From positions 1 through 11,005 of the forward strand of contig JAUPMA010000019.1 in NCBI GenBank assembly GCA_030836935.1: a stretch of DNA of 11,005 bases. Reading direction: 5' to 3'. The notes under the pieces are model-generated. The model had not been told where the DNA came from. It searched no databases and worked only from the letters and a program-made list of their open reading frames with translations. The stretch comes from Pseudomonadota bacterium (GTDB taxonomy: Bacteria > Pseudomonadota > Gammaproteobacteria > SZUA-229). The position numbers and the translations under genes were made by a program. Shown in pieces: positions 1 through 8,356 of the stretch (the stretch's first letter is position 1; each line of letters starts with the position of its first letter).

Positions 1-737
1 ACATGAAAACCGGCCACAATTTCCGATTCACCTTCAGCTACGTCAAACGGCGCACGATTGGTTTCGGCTATACCAGAAATAAAATACACAAAAAACAACG
101 GCAACAAAGGCAGCACAAACCAGTTTTGCACACCGCCCTGTTGTTTATTAACAATATCACCCAGATTCAAACTGCCGCTGGCCATCAACACGCCCACCAG
201 CGCAAAACCCATGGCAATTTCGTAAGCCACCACCTGCGCTGCCGAACGCAGCGCGCCCATCATGGCGTATTTGGAATTGGATGCCCAACCGGCAATGATG
301 ACGCCGTAAACACCCATGGAAGTCAACGCAAGGATATACAGCAGGCCCGCATTCAGATTTGCCAGCACCATGCCATCATCAAACGGCATTACGGCCCAGA
401 TTGCCAGGGCCGGACCAATCGACAGAACCGGTGCAACCAGAAACAGAAACCGGTTGGAGTTGGTGGGAATGATGATTTCCTTGAACATCAATTTAACGGC
501 ATCAGCAATCGGTTGCCCCAGCCCCCACAAACTGAAACCGAAAAATCCGACACGGTTCGGCCCGATGCGCACCTGCATGAAACCGATCACCTTGCGTTCA
601 AGATACGTGACATAAGCCACACACACCATTAACGGCAACATGATCACCACAATGTGGACAACAACCGGAATCAGCGTTTGCAGCCACGGCGGCAGCAGAT
701 TCCAGTACGGCAGCGATGTGAGTAATGATTCAATCAT
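1..737 (-). CDS. nuoH: NADH-quinone oxidoreductase subunit H (NuoH), partial, 3' end outside window
   Basis: Membrane subunit of complex I that lines the quinone chamber next to NuoB and NuoD and links quinone reduction to proton pumping. The reading frame begins at ATG 737-735 and stays open to the left edge, giving 245 residues; the family is usually about 325-350, so the last quarter is missing. Visible marks are a hydrophobic first helix (about residues 20-45), the family signature [18 protein letters not shown] at 47-64, several further hydrophobic helices, and the conserved loop containing ETNRAPFD and EGESE near residues 224-240, rich in the acidic residues of the quinone channel. An AGGG lies 8 bases before the start. 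It follows nuoG by 15 bases, so it is in the same transcript. Identification is firm; only the 3' end is unseen. Confidence 0.96.
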   Translation of the reverse strand, partial: MIESLLTSLPYWNLLPPWLQTLIPVVVHIVVIMLPLMVCVAYVTYLERKVIGFMQVRIGPNRVGFFGFSLWGLGQPIADAVKLMFKEIIIPTNSNRFLFLVAPVLSIGPALAIWAVMPFDDGMVLANLNAGLLYILALTSMGVYGVIIAGWASNSKYAMMGALRSAAQVVAYEIAMGFALVGVLMASGSLNLGDIVNKQQGGVQNWFVLPLLPLFFVYFISGIAETNRAPFDVAEGESEIVAGFH

Positions 738-752
738 GTTCAGCCCTGTTCG

Positions 753-3107
753 TTATACCGGCTCGATTTCTATGGTGCCAAATGTTGCACCCAGCGCAAC
801 CGTGCTGGCCGTTGCCGCTGCAATCCAGACGCAACCATCGGGAATATTTTCATCAATAGCCAGCGACAGGTAGGCCTGGCCACCAGACTGTGTGACTTTT
901 ACTTTTTCTGCATGCAGCACGCCACTGGCCTGCGCCTGCCGGCTGTTGATGCGCACAGCCGATTGCACAGCCGCATCAACTGTTTGCTGCAAGGCCGTGG
1001 CACGGCGCACCAGCGCATCCACGGCATAGATTGGTGCGTCGCCCATGCGTTGCAGCGCGCCGCTGGATTTTTCTGCAGCCGTTGCGCGTGCTGCCAGTTT
1101 GTTATTTAACTGCAAGGTCTGGCATTGCACTTTCAATTCATCTTTCACATCCTGTGATGACATATATTCAAAGCCGGCCACATTAAACAGGTTGCCCAGC
1201 ACGCGCACAATTTTCCAGCCCGGACGTGATTCGCCAAACGGTTGCGTTACGCCCTGGAAGCTCTGCCAGAAACCTTCACCATTCACATAGGTGCCGGATG
1301 TTTCGGTAAAGGTTGCCAAAGGCAGAATTACATCGGCATAAGACTTGATACTGTCCGTGACAAAACTGCTCACCGCTACAACAAATTCTGCTGCTCTGGT
1401 GATGTTCATTGCCATGCCGGAATTGGCACAGTCAAATTCCGGTTCAATATTGAAAGTAATAATTGCCTTGGCCAGCATGTCGCTGTACGGCTTGCCGGCA
1501 ACTGCGGGCGCAGCACCAGCCGCACCACGATGCGGCACCGCGCCGGCCAGCCAGGCACCGGCTGAATTGGCGGCTTCGGGCAAATAACCGAAAACGCTGC
1601 CGGTTGATTCTGCAATCGCTGCGGCCAGCTGGCGGATGGTTGAAAAATACGGGTGCTGTGCCGCGATATTGCCCAGCAGTACCGTGGAACTGGCGGCCTG
1701 TTTTAATTTATTCGCAATTTCCTGATGCACCGTTTCAACTTTTGCGGCACCAAGCAATGCCGACAAATGTGCAGCATTGACACCACAGGCTTTGGCAATG
1801 GCGGCCAGCTGTTGCACCATGTCTGCCGACACGCATTCATGCGCCACCGGCAAATGCCAGTCGAATTTTCGCGGATTGACGAAACAGATTTGTGCATTGC
1901 GGTTAATGGCCGCCTTGCGCAAGCGGTGCGCAATCAGCGGCTGATCCTTGCGCACATGCGAACCGATCAGCAATGCCGCATCAAGTTTTTCCAGTGCTTC
2001 AATATTTTGTCCAAGCCAGGGCATTACCGGCGCAATATCCTGATCGGAAAAATCTGTCTGGCGCAAACGGTGATCAATGTTGCCACTGCCCACGCCACGA
2101 GTCATTTTTTGCAACAGATACAGTTCTTCCAGCGTGGCATTTGGTGAAGCCCATACGGCGAGCGCATCGGCGCCAGAATTTTTCAGCACCGCCTGTAAAC
2201 CATTAACCGCTATTTGCAATGCTTCATCCCAGGTAGTTTCACGCCAGTCATCGCCTTTTTTGACCATGGGCCGCGCTAACCGGTCTCTGGCATATAAACC
2301 CTGATAACTGAAACGGTCACGATCAGAAATCCAGACTTCGTTCAGTGATTCGTTTTCACGCGGCACCACGCGCACCACCTTGCCACGCCAGGTGTGTACA
2401 AAGATATTGGATCCAACTCCGTCATGCGGCGCAATCGCCGGATGCTGCTGCAATTCCCAGGCACGCGCGGTGAAGCGCGAAGGCTTGGCTGTAAGCGCAC
2501 CCACCGGACACACATCAATCGCATTACCGGACATTTCCGAATCCACAGATTTTTCGATGAACGTACCAATCACCACACGGTCACCGCGATCGGTCGCGCC
2601 CAGCTCGCGCATGCCGGCAATTTCTTCGCCAAAACGCACGCAGCGTGTGCATTGAATGCAGCGGGTTAATTCTGTTGCAATCAGCGGGCCGATATCTTTA
2701 TCAAACACCACACGCTTGACATCAGTGTATTGCGACACATCACCACCAAAACCAACTGCCACATCCTGCAATTCGCATTCACCGCCCTGATCGCAAATCG
2801 GACAATCCAGCGGATGATTGATGAGCAAAAACTCCATTACCGCTTTTTGCGCGGCAATGGCCTTGGCTGATTTGGTGTGCACAATCATACCGGGCATGAT
2901 GGGTGTTGCGCAGGCCGGCATCGGCTTGGGCGCTTTTTCCACTTCCACCAGACACATGCGGCAGTTGGCGGCAACAGATAATTTTTTGTGATAACAGAAA
3001 CGTGGAACATGAATACCCGCCGCATCCGTTGCCCTGATCAGCATGGAACCCTTGGGCGCTTTCAGTTCCTGACCATCAACTGTAAAGGTGACCAGTTCTT
3101 CGCTCAT
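753..3107 (-). CDS. nuoG: NADH-quinone oxidoreductase subunit G (NuoG)
   Basis: Large iron-sulfur subunit (784 residues) of the peripheral arm, carrying electrons from NuoF/NuoE towards NuoB. The N-terminal ferredoxin-like domain has C38, C49, C52 and C66 for the 2Fe-2S cluster (N1b). Next come H98, C102, C105 and C111, the His/Cys ligand set of cluster N5, and C150, C153, C156 and C200 for cluster N4. From about residue 215 the protein is a molybdopterin-oxidoreductase-like domain that in this family serves structure rather than catalysis. The extra cysteines that hold cluster N7 in E. coli and Thermus are not present in the matching stretch (about 215-235: [13 protein letters not shown]), so N7 is probably absent, as in many homologues. 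The start ATG overlaps the nuoF stop in an ATGA arrangement, which points to translational coupling. Confidence 0.97.
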   Translation of the reverse strand: MSEELVTFTVDGQELKAPKGSMLIRATDAAGIHVPRFCYHKKLSVAANCRMCLVEVEKAPKPMPACATPIMPGMIVHTKSAKAIAAQKAVMEFLLINHPLDCPICDQGGECELQDVAVGFGGDVSQYTDVKRVVFDKDIGPLIATELTRCIQCTRCVRFGEEIAGMRELGATDRGDRVVIGTFIEKSVDSEMSGNAIDVCPVGALTAKPSRFTARAWELQQHPAIAPHDGVGSNIFVHTWRGKVVRVVPRENESLNEVWISDRDRFSYQGLYARDRLARPMVKKGDDWRETTWDEALQIAVNGLQAVLKNSGADALAVWASPNATLEELYLLQKMTRGVGSGNIDHRLRQTDFSDQDIAPVMPWLGQNIEALEKLDAALLIGSHVRKDQPLIAHRLRKAAINRNAQICFVNPRKFDWHLPVAHECVSADMVQQLAAIAKACGVNAAHLSALLGAAKVETVHQEIANKLKQAASSTVLLGNIAAQHPYFSTIRQLAAAIAESTGSVFGYLPEAANSAGAWLAGAVPHRGAAGAAPAVAGKPYSDMLAKAIITFNIEPEFDCANSGMAMNITRAAEFVVAVSSFVTDSIKSYADVILPLATFTETSGTYVNGEGFWQSFQGVTQPFGESRPGWKIVRVLGNLFNVAGFEYMSSQDVKDELKVQCQTLQLNNKLAARATAAEKSSGALQRMGDAPIYAVDALVRRATALQQTVDAAVQSAVRINSRQAQASGVLHAEKVKVTQSGGQAYLSLAIDENIPDGCVWIAAATASTVALGATFGTIEIEPV

Positions 3108-4387
3108 GCTGCGCCCACCATACTGCGTTTGTGTTGAATGTAATATTCGAATTCGTGGCGATAATGTTTAATGAAACTGCGCACCGGCATGGCGGCAGCA
3201 TCGCCCAGCGCGCAAATGGTTCGACCTTCAATTTTGCTCGCCACATCATCAAGCCTGTCCAGATCTTCCGGCAGACCTTTGCCTTCGACGATGCGCGTCA
3301 GCATCCGATACAGCCAGCCGGTGCCTTCGCGGCACGGCGTACATTGACCGCAGGATTCGGAAAAATAAAAACGCGAAAGACGTTGCAGCACTTTCACCAT
3401 GTCAGTGGTTTCGTCCATCACAATCACCGCGCCCGAACCGAGCATGGAACCGCCGCCCTTGGCGATGGAATCGTAATCCATGGTCAATTCCATCATGATG
3501 CCGGCAGGCACTACCGGCACGGAAGAACCGCCGGGAATCACCGCCTTCAGTTTGCGGCCATCGCGCACACCGCCTGCAAGTTGCAACAAATCCCTGAACG
3601 GCGTACCAAGATTGATTTCAAAGTTGCCCGGCTTGTTAACATGGCCGGACACGGAAAAACATTTCACACCACCCGCAGTCGGTACACCAAGTTTGGCAAA
3701 CCATTCACCGCCATTACGAATGATGCTGGGCACCGATGCCAGTGATTCCGTGTTGTTGATAGTTGTGGGCTTGCCATACAAACCGAAACTCGCCGGAAAC
3801 GGCGGCTTGAAACGCGGCTGGCCTTTCTTGCCTTCGAGTGATTCGAGCAAGGCTGTTTCTTCACCGCAAACATAAGCACCGGCGCCGAGTGTCGGATACA
3901 AATCAAAATCCACACCGCTTTTTAAAATATTTTTGCCCAGCCAGCCTTTGGCGTAGGCTTCTTTTACAGCGCCTTCAAAATGCAGATAGGGTTCATCCAT
4001 GAATTCGCCACGCATGTAGTTGTAACCGACGGTGGCACCAATGCAGTACCCGGCAATAGCCATGCCCTCCACCAGCGCGTGCGGATTGAAACGCAGAATA
4101 TCGCGATCCTTGCAGGTGCCGGGTTCGGACTCATCGGAATTGCAGACAATATATTTTTGCCCCGGTGCATTGCGCGGCATAAAACTCCATTTCAGGCCAG
4201 TGGGAAAACCCGCACCACCACGACCGCGCAAACCGGATTTTTTGACTTCTTCAATCACCTGTTCCGGCGGAATTTTTTCCCCGAGAATTTTTTGCCAGGC
4301 CTGATAACCACCGATCTTCAGATAATTTTCCAAAGACCACTGGTTGTCAGGAAATTGCAATGTGGCGTAACAGACTTCGTTGGCCAT
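3104..4387 (-). CDS. nuoF: NADH-quinone oxidoreductase subunit F (NuoF), NADH- and FMN-binding
   Basis: The NADH dehydrogenase subunit (427 residues): it binds NADH and FMN, takes the hydride, and passes electrons to the chain of iron-sulfur clusters. The glycine-rich FMN/nucleotide motif [10 protein letters not shown] is at residues 55-64 and the second conserved nucleotide loop [13 protein letters not shown] at 168-180. The C-terminal domain carries the 4Fe-4S cluster N3 ligands C346, C349, C352 ([14 protein letters not shown]) and C392. Length is normal for the family and no key residue is missing. The ATG start is preceded by GGAG, which lies in the last codons of nuoE; only 2 bases separate the nuoE stop from this start. 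Its TGA stop overlaps the nuoG start. Confidence 0.98.
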   Translation of the reverse strand: MANEVCYATLQFPDNQWSLENYLKIGGYQAWQKILGEKIPPEQVIEEVKKSGLRGRGGAGFPTGLKWSFMPRNAPGQKYIVCNSDESEPGTCKDRDILRFNPHALVEGMAIAGYCIGATVGYNYMRGEFMDEPYLHFEGAVKEAYAKGWLGKNILKSGVDFDLYPTLGAGAYVCGEETALLESLEGKKGQPRFKPPFPASFGLYGKPTTINNTESLASVPSIIRNGGEWFAKLGVPTAGGVKCFSVSGHVNKPGNFEINLGTPFRDLLQLAGGVRDGRKLKAVIPGGSSVPVVPAGIMMELTMDYDSIAKGGGSMLGSGAVIVMDETTDMVKVLQRLSRFYFSESCGQCTPCREGTGWLYRMLTRIVEGKGLPEDLDRLDDVASKIEGRTICALGDAAAMPVRSFIKHYRHEFEYYIQHKRSMVGAA

Positions 4388-4389
4388 GT

Positions 4390-4884
4390 TTACTCCAGAC
4401 CATCAATAATCTCATCCACTTTTTGTGGCGTGAGATTGGTGTGATACACATGATTAACCTGCATCATCGGACCGCCGGCGCAAGCCGCCAGGCATTCTTC
4501 TTCTTTTTTCAAATAAATGCGGCCATCGGCGGTGCTCTCACCCAGCTTGATACCAAGTTTCCTTTCCAGATGATTCACGATGGTGTCCGAACCCATGAGC
4601 ATGCAACAGACATTGGTGCAGATGGCGATGTTGTGGCGCGCCACCGGTTTCAGTTCATACATGGAATAAAAACTGGCAACTTCATACACGGCAATTTTAT
4701 CCATGGCCAGATAGTTCGCCACGGCATCCATCAGCCCGGTAGTGAGATAGCCATTATTCTGGTGCTGCGCAATGCGCAACGCGGCGAGTACAGCGGACTG
4801 TTTCTGATCCGCCGGATAACGTTTTATCCAGTCGTCGATTTCATGCAGCGAATGTGCATTGAGTATGGAGTTGCTTGCGCTCAT
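4390..4884 (-). CDS. nuoE: NADH-quinone oxidoreductase subunit E (NuoE), 2Fe-2S
   Basis: Thioredoxin-fold 2Fe-2S subunit (164 residues) that pairs with NuoF at the tip of the peripheral arm and holds cluster N1a. Ligands are C89 and C94 (CTNVCC; C93 is an extra neighbour) and C131 and C135 (CLAAC followed by AGGPMMQVN). The N-terminal part is the helical region normal for the family. The start codon has only a purine-rich AAAGAAAA before it rather than a clear Shine-Dalgarno. Unlike the other nuo genes it sits 152 bases after its upstream neighbour nuoD, with a repeat element between them, so its expression could depend on read-through of that hairpin or on a local promoter. Neither is shown by the sequence. 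Confidence 0.97.
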   Translation of the reverse strand: MSASNSILNAHSLHEIDDWIKRYPADQKQSAVLAALRIAQHQNNGYLTTGLMDAVANYLAMDKIAVYEVASFYSMYELKPVARHNIAICTNVCCMLMGSDTIVNHLERKLGIKLGESTADGRIYLKKEEECLAACAGGPMMQVNHVYHTNLTPQKVDEIIDGLE

Positions 4885-4940
4885 TTTTCTTTAATCTGTT
4901 AGAACCAAGTTATTAGCAAGTACAAAAAATAAAAGCCTGT

Positions 4941-5020
4941 CGCGAAGACGCGAAGACGCGAAGAACGCAAAGAGTATTTCTTTTTCATGCCTTATTACTT
5001 TGCGTCTTTGCGCCTTCGCG
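4941..5020. repeat. GCGAAGAC tandem repeat and imperfect inverted repeat between nuoD and nuoE
   Basis: On the plus strand the 8-base unit GCGAAGAC is repeated in tandem from 4942, giving two full copies and a partial third up to 4963. The stretch 4949-4972 (beginning CGCGAAGACGCGAAG, ending ACGCAAAG) is an imperfect inverted copy of 4998-5020 (CTTTGCGTCTTTGCG then CCTTCGCG), with about 25 bases between the arms. The transcript of the nuo strand could fold this into a long stem, followed several bases later by a T-rich run (near 4933-4920). Very similar 'cgcgaagacgcaaag' sequences are familiar to me as dispersed intergenic repeats in bacterial genomes, so an inserted palindromic element is the likely explanation. 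A role as attenuator or mRNA-processing site is possible but not shown. Confidence 0.8.
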
Positions 5021-5036
5021 TCAAATCTTTTGTTAC

Positions 5037-6290
5037 CTATCGATCAATCTCACCAAACACAATATCCTGCGTACCAATCACCGCCACCACATCCGCCAGC
5101 ATGTGACCACGAGTCATTTCATCCAGCGCCGACAAATGCGCAAAACCCGGCGCGCGAATTTTTACGCGATAGGGTTTGTTGGCACCGTCTGAAATCAGGT
5201 ACACGCCAAATTCACCCTTGGGATGCTCCACGGCCGCATAGGCTTCACCGGCCGGCAAACAGAAACCTTCGGTAAATAATTTGAAATGATGAATCATCGC
5301 TTCCATATCCGCTTTCATTTCTTCACGGCGGGGTGGCGCAACCTTGTAATTGTCTGTCATTACCGGGCCGGGGTTGTTGCGCAGCCATTCAACACACTGC
5401 CTGATAATGCGATTGCTCTGGCGCATTTCTTCCATGCGCACCAGATAACGGTCATAACTGTCACCATTGGTGCCGACCGGAATATCAAATTCCATGCGAT
5501 CGTACACTTCATACGGCTGTTTCTTGCGCAAGTCCCAGGCGATGCCGGAACCACGCAACATCGGGCCGGTAAATCCAAGTTGCAGCGCGCGTTCCGGTGT
5601 GACGATGCCGATATCCACCAGACGCTGTTTCCAGATACGGTTATCCGTCAGCAAAGTTTCGTATTCATCCACATAGCCAGGGAATCGTTTGGTGAAATCA
5701 TCAATGAAATCCAGCAACGAACCGCTGCGCACTTCATTGAGTTTGTCTGTTTCTTTTTTGCTATGCCATTTTGATGGTTTGTATTTCGGCATGGAATCCG
5801 GCAGATCGCGGTACACGCCACCGGGACGGTAGTAGGTTGCATGCAAACGCGCGCCGGAAACCGCTTCGTAGCAATCCATCAAATCCTCGCGCTCGCGGAA
5901 GGCATAAAGAAATATGGTCATGGCGCCAACATCCAGGCCATGCGCGCCAATCCATAACAAATGATTCAACAGGCGTGTAATTTCATCAAACATCACACGA
6001 ATGTATTGCGCACGAATCGGCACATCAATGCCGAGCAGTTTTTCAATGGCCAGAACATAACCGTGTTCATTACTCATCATTGACACGTAGTCGAGACGAT
6101 CCATGTAACCGATGCTCTGGTTATAAGGTTTGGATTCGGCAAGTTTTTCCGTAGCACGATGCAGCAAACCGATGTGCGGGTCGGCACGCTGGATTACTTC
6201 GCCATCCATTTCCAGCACCAGACGCAACACGCCGTGCGCCGCCGGATGCTGTGGCCCGAAGTTCAATGTGTAATTGCGAATTTCGGGCAT
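5037..6290 (-). CDS. nuoD: NADH-quinone oxidoreductase subunit D (NuoD), quinone site
   Basis: The 49-kDa-type subunit (417 residues), related to the large subunit of NiFe hydrogenases, which with NuoB forms the quinone-reduction site at the base of the peripheral arm. The N-terminal loop [10 protein letters not shown] is at residues 11-20, and the conserved [12 protein letters not shown] begins at 64. H19 and Y68 have the same spacing (49 residues) as the His/Tyr pair that binds the quinone headgroup in the Thermus protein. The C-terminus ends in the family-typical IVFGEIDR. The hydrogenase metal-binding cysteines are absent, as expected for NuoD. It is a separate gene, not a nuoCD fusion; the start overlaps the nuoC stop by one base (TAATG). 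The stop is TAG. Confidence 0.98.
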   Translation of the reverse strand: MPEIRNYTLNFGPQHPAAHGVLRLVLEMDGEVIQRADPHIGLLHRATEKLAESKPYNQSIGYMDRLDYVSMMSNEHGYVLAIEKLLGIDVPIRAQYIRVMFDEITRLLNHLLWIGAHGLDVGAMTIFLYAFREREDLMDCYEAVSGARLHATYYRPGGVYRDLPDSMPKYKPSKWHSKKETDKLNEVRSGSLLDFIDDFTKRFPGYVDEYETLLTDNRIWKQRLVDIGIVTPERALQLGFTGPMLRGSGIAWDLRKKQPYEVYDRMEFDIPVGTNGDSYDRYLVRMEEMRQSNRIIRQCVEWLRNNPGPVMTDNYKVAPPRREEMKADMEAMIHHFKLFTEGFCLPAGEAYAAVEHPKGEFGVYLISDGANKPYRVKIRAPGFAHLSALDEMTRGHMLADVVAVIGTQDIVFGEIDR

Positions 6291-7003
6291 TATTTCTTAC
6301 CTGCATCTGAAGTCAGATCAAAATACCGGTTGTCTTCACGTATCACGCGCGGCACCAGCACACGCGGTTCAATACTCACCGGCTGATAAATAACGCGTTT
6401 CTGTTCCGGGTCGTAACGCATTTCAACATGGCCGGAGAGAGGAAAATCTTTACGAAATGGATGACCGACAAAACCATAATCGGTAAGAATGCGGCGCAAA
6501 TCCGGATGGCCTTCAAAATGAATACCGAACAGGTCAAATGCTTCGCGTTCATACCAGTTGGCGGAATTCCAGATATTGATTACCGAAGGCACGCGCGGGA
6601 ATGATTCATCTTCAGTGTACACACGCACGCGCAGGCGCTGATTGTGCTGCACAGACAACAAATGGTACACCACTGCAAAACGCGGCCGTCCTGATTTTGC
6701 CGGTGGCAATTCATCACCAAAGCTCATGTAACCATGTGTCGCAGTTTGTACACCTCGACTGAAACCACTGCTGCTTTGCCCGGTGCTCCATTCGGTCTGG
6801 CCATAAGCCGAATAATCGACACCGCAAAGATCAATCAGCGTTTCAAAACGGAATTCCTCGCTATCACGCAATTTTGTGCAGACTCCGGGCAAATCCATGG
6901 CCGCCACTTCGATAGTTACCTCATCATTGGCAACCACATTGGTTTGCAGTTTGCCGGCAAATGCGCGCGACAGGTTTTCTGACAATGTTTTGGCTTTGCT
7001 CAT
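6290..7003 (-). CDS. nuoC: NADH-quinone oxidoreductase subunit C (NuoC)
   Basis: Peripheral-arm structural subunit (30-kDa type, 237 residues from the chosen start) that holds NuoD and NuoB in place; it carries no cofactor. Signature stretches are [10 protein letters not shown] followed by [13 protein letters not shown] (about 151-173) and [13 protein letters not shown] (180-192). I chose ATG at 7003, beginning [10 protein letters not shown], which lies 10 bases after the nuoB stop. An in-frame TTG at 7033 would add ten residues and overlap nuoB by 20 bases, which is less likely. Residues about 68-107 form a Ser/Gly-rich insertion between the conserved LCGVDY and [10 protein letters not shown] segments, longer than in the shortest homologues; it probably makes a surface loop. 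Confidence 0.95.
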   Translation of the reverse strand: MSKAKTLSENLSRAFAGKLQTNVVANDEVTIEVAAMDLPGVCTKLRDSEEFRFETLIDLCGVDYSAYGQTEWSTGQSSSGFSRGVQTATHGYMSFGDELPPAKSGRPRFAVVYHLLSVQHNQRLRVRVYTEDESFPRVPSVINIWNSANWYEREAFDLFGIHFEGHPDLRRILTDYGFVGHPFRKDFPLSGHVEMRYDPEQKRVIYQPVSIEPRVLVPRVIREDNRYFDLTSDAGKK

Positions 7004-7013
7004 GCCGTTTTTC

Positions 7014-7499
7014 TCATGCAGGGCTTCTGGCAATGGTACTGGTGCGTTTTATTTTGTTTTGCAGCTGGATAATCCCGTACAGCAACGCTTCGGCAGTTGG
7101 CGGGCAACCCGGCACATAAATATCCACCGGCACAATGCGATCACAACCGCGCACCACTGAATAGGAATAATGATAATAACCACCGCCGTTGGCACAGGAA
7201 CCCATGGAAATCACCCAGCGCGGTTCCGCCATCTGGTCGTATACCTTGCGCAGTGCCGGCGCCATTTTGTTGGTAAGCGTGCCGGCAACAATCATCACAT
7301 CCGACTGCCGCGGACTGGGACGAAACACAATACCGAAACGGTCAAGATCATAACGTGAGGCGCCCGCCTGCATCATTTCCACTGCACAGCAGGCCAGACC
7401 GAAGGTCATCGGCCACATCGAGCCGGTGCGCGCCCAGTTGATCAAACCGTCGAGATTGGTGGTGACAAAACCTTTTTCAAAAACATTTTCTATTCCCAT
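7014..7499 (-). CDS. nuoB: NADH-quinone oxidoreductase subunit B (NuoB), cluster N2
   Basis: The subunit (161 residues) that holds the terminal 4Fe-4S cluster N2, which hands electrons to quinone. Ligands are the tandem pair C37-C38 ([10 protein letters not shown]), C102 ([11 protein letters not shown]) and C132 ([15 protein letters not shown]); all four are present and spaced normally. I chose ATG 7499, giving [11 protein letters not shown], because related proteins begin in this way. A GTG at 7520 in the same frame would add seven residues (MEKRRAG) that overlap nuoA without looking conserved. With the chosen start the gene overlaps the end of nuoA by 10 bases, and an AAGG lies about 9 bases upstream of the start. 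Confidence 0.97.
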   Translation of the reverse strand: MGIENVFEKGFVTTNLDGLINWARTGSMWPMTFGLACCAVEMMQAGASRYDLDRFGIVFRPSPRQSDVMIVAGTLTNKMAPALRKVYDQMAEPRWVISMGSCANGGGYYHYSYSVVRGCDRIVPVDIYVPGCPPTAEALLYGIIQLQNKIKRTSTIARSPA

Positions 7500-7849
7500 T
7501 CCAGCGCGCCTTTTTTCCACTCGTAAATAAAACCAACCACCAGAATGCCAAGGAACAGACCCATGGCGAGAATACCGAACAAACCGATTTCATCGAGCAC
7601 AATAGCCCAGGGAAACAGAAAGGCAATTTCGAGATCGAAAATAATGAACAGAATGGCAACCAGGTAATAACGCACATCGAATTTCAGACGCGCATCTTCA
7701 AAAGCTTCGAAGCCGCATTCATAAGGAGAGTTTTTTGCTGCATCCGGTTTGCGTGGTGCCAGTACAAAACCACCCAGCAGCACCATCACCACACCGGTAG
7801 CCAGACCGATACAGATAAAAATCAGGACAGGCAAATAATTTTCGAGCAT
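7490..7849 (-). CDS. nuoA: NADH-quinone oxidoreductase subunit A (NuoA)
   Basis: Small membrane subunit (119 residues) with three hydrophobic helices (about 7-30, 62-83 and 88-108) that clamps NuoH near the quinone site. The conserved loop [12 protein letters not shown] (40-50) contains Cys45, matching the mobile loop cysteine that marks the active/deactive switch in mitochondrial homologues. The second helix carries acidic residues in [11 protein letters not shown]. It is the first gene of the operon: upstream lies a 265-base leader and then a candidate terminator. AGGGG is placed 7 bases before the ATG, the clearest ribosome binding site in the nuo set. Confidence 0.96.
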   Translation of the reverse strand: MLENYLPVLIFICIGLATGVVMVLLGGFVLAPRKPDAAKNSPYECGFEAFEDARLKFDVRYYLVAILFIIFDLEIAFLFPWAIVLDEIGLFGILAMGLFLGILVVGFIYEWKKGALEWE

Positions 7850-8114
7850 TTATGCGCCCCTGGGGGTTGGCTTATTGTTATCTTTTGGGTTGCCGCCTTC
7901 CCTTGCAGAAACACGGTAAGTGACTCTAGTCAAAAGCCTCGCGGTTGTCAGCCCTTAATTTGTGAATAAATTGATAAATCCTGTTTATGTACACATTAAT
8001 CACCAACCCTGATAATGAATGTAACAGGCTTTCACTGGTGACCGTTGACAAGAATCAAACAGAACGGGAGAACATTAAAGATTGCTGATTTTGTTTCAGG
8101 ATTTTTAAAACAGC
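7850..8114 (-). promoter_or_regulatory. Leader region upstream of nuoA
   Basis: This 265-base gene-free stretch lies between the candidate terminator and nuoA, so the nuo promoter should be here. It is AT-rich in its distal part. A TTGACT at 7933-7928 (minus strand) resembles a -35 box, but the hexamer 17 bases on (TTCTGC) is a poor -10, so I do not assign a promoter. The same spot contains the perfect palindrome TGACT-CT-AGTCA (7921-7932), a possible small operator. No reading frame of note or RNA gene is visible. Confidence 0.45.
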
Positions 8115-8144
8115 ATGAACAGGCCGGATCATTGACCTGTTCAT
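8105..8144 (-). terminator. Candidate rho-independent terminator downstream of a lost tRNA
   Basis: ATGAACAGG (8115-8123) and CCTGTTCAT (8136-8144) form a perfect 9-base-pair stem with a 12-base loop. Read on the minus strand, the stem is followed by GCTGTTTTAA, a short T-run. On the plus strand no T-run follows, so the minus direction is preferred. It lies 12 bases after the tRNA-like 3' end at 8157, exactly where a tRNA terminator would be expected. The T-run of four is weak, which limits confidence. Confidence 0.5.
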
Positions 8145-8156
8145 AACCAAAAAGAC

Positions 8157-8178
8157 TGGTAGGCGGGCGGACTCGAAC
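8157..8178 (-). other. tRNA 3'-end fragment, probable attachment-site remnant
   Basis: On the minus strand this reads GTTCGAGTC, then CGCCCGCC, then TACCA. That resembles a T-loop (TTCGAGT), the 3' half of a T-stem (CCGCC), part of an acceptor strand and an encoded CCA. The sequence before it (CAATGCTA) cannot pair as a T-stem, and no anticodon or D arm is found, so this is not a working tRNA. From the T-loop to CCA it is two bases shorter than standard, so a small deletion must be assumed or the match is partly chance. It most resembles the end of a Leu-type tRNA with a GCGGGCG acceptor, which would fit the common tRNA-Leu-nuoA order. Confidence 0.5.
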
Positions 8179-8231
8179 TAGCATTGTAACTCATTGATAA
8201 ATTGATTAATAATAAGACTGTATCTTGAGTA

Positions 8232-8251
8232 TTACCAACAAAGTTACCAAC
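8232..8251. repeat. TTACCAAC direct repeat pair, period 12
   Basis: Two exact copies of TTACCAAC start 12 bases apart, separated by AAAG, about 55 bases from the tRNA-like fragment. Tyrosine recombinases bind short directly repeated arm sites flanking the core attachment site, so these are candidates for arm sites. No integrase gene lies in the window to support it. Confidence 0.55.
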
Positions 8252-8317
8252 GGAACACCCCTGCTCCATCAATCAATACACATACACTTTTAACGAAGGA
8301 CGGTGAAGAACTCAGCC

Positions 8318-8338
8318 TGTTGACAAATGTTGACATTT
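8318..8338. repeat. TGTTGACA direct repeat overlapping an AAATGT/ACATTT palindrome
   Basis: TGTTGACA occurs at 8318-8325 and 8328-8335, ten bases apart (one helical turn). The second copy lies within the perfect palindrome AAATGT-TG-ACATTT (8325-8338). Such overlap of one-turn direct repeats and dyad symmetry is typical of protein-binding sites. It is 19 bases beyond the stop of the WYL gene, so it does not sit in an obvious promoter. Confidence 0.5.
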
Positions 8339-8356
8339 TAAAGCGTCCGCAGAATG

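Larger units (their letters stand above)
8181..8356. other. Gene-free AT-rich stretch inside the presumed island edge
   Basis: These 176 bases between the tRNA-like fragment and the end of the WYL gene hold no convincing coding region. They contain a pair of TTACCAAC direct repeats (8232-8239, 8244-8251), a pair of TGTTGACA direct repeats (8318-8325, 8328-8335), and a perfect AAATGT-TG-ACATTT palindrome (8325-8338). The AT content is clearly higher than in the flanking genes. No terminator for the WYL gene is evident. Confidence 0.6.

Noticed and set aside
3-632. Long plus-strand open frame of 209 codons
   Set aside because: It lies antisense to nuoH, whose conserved protein sequence is unmistakable. 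The plus-strand product is Gln/His-rich low-complexity sequence with no domain.
3131-3745. Plus-strand open frame of 204 codons
   Set aside because: Antisense to nuoF; His/Arg/Thr-rich composition typical of a shadow frame.
4941-4972. Tandem GCGAAGAC units as a CRISPR array
   Set aside because: The units are 8 bases and contiguous, with no spacers.
7004-7033. TTG start for nuoC ten codons upstream
   Set aside because: The ATG at 7003 is in frame, avoids overlap with nuoB, and gives a normal N-terminus.
7500-7520. GTG start for nuoB seven codons upstream
   Set aside because: The ATG at 7499 gives the family-typical MGIEN beginning.
8157-8250. A complete tRNA gene
   Set aside because: Only the T-loop to CCA part resembles a tRNA; no T-stem partner, anticodon arm or D arm can be formed from the adjoining AT-rich sequence.
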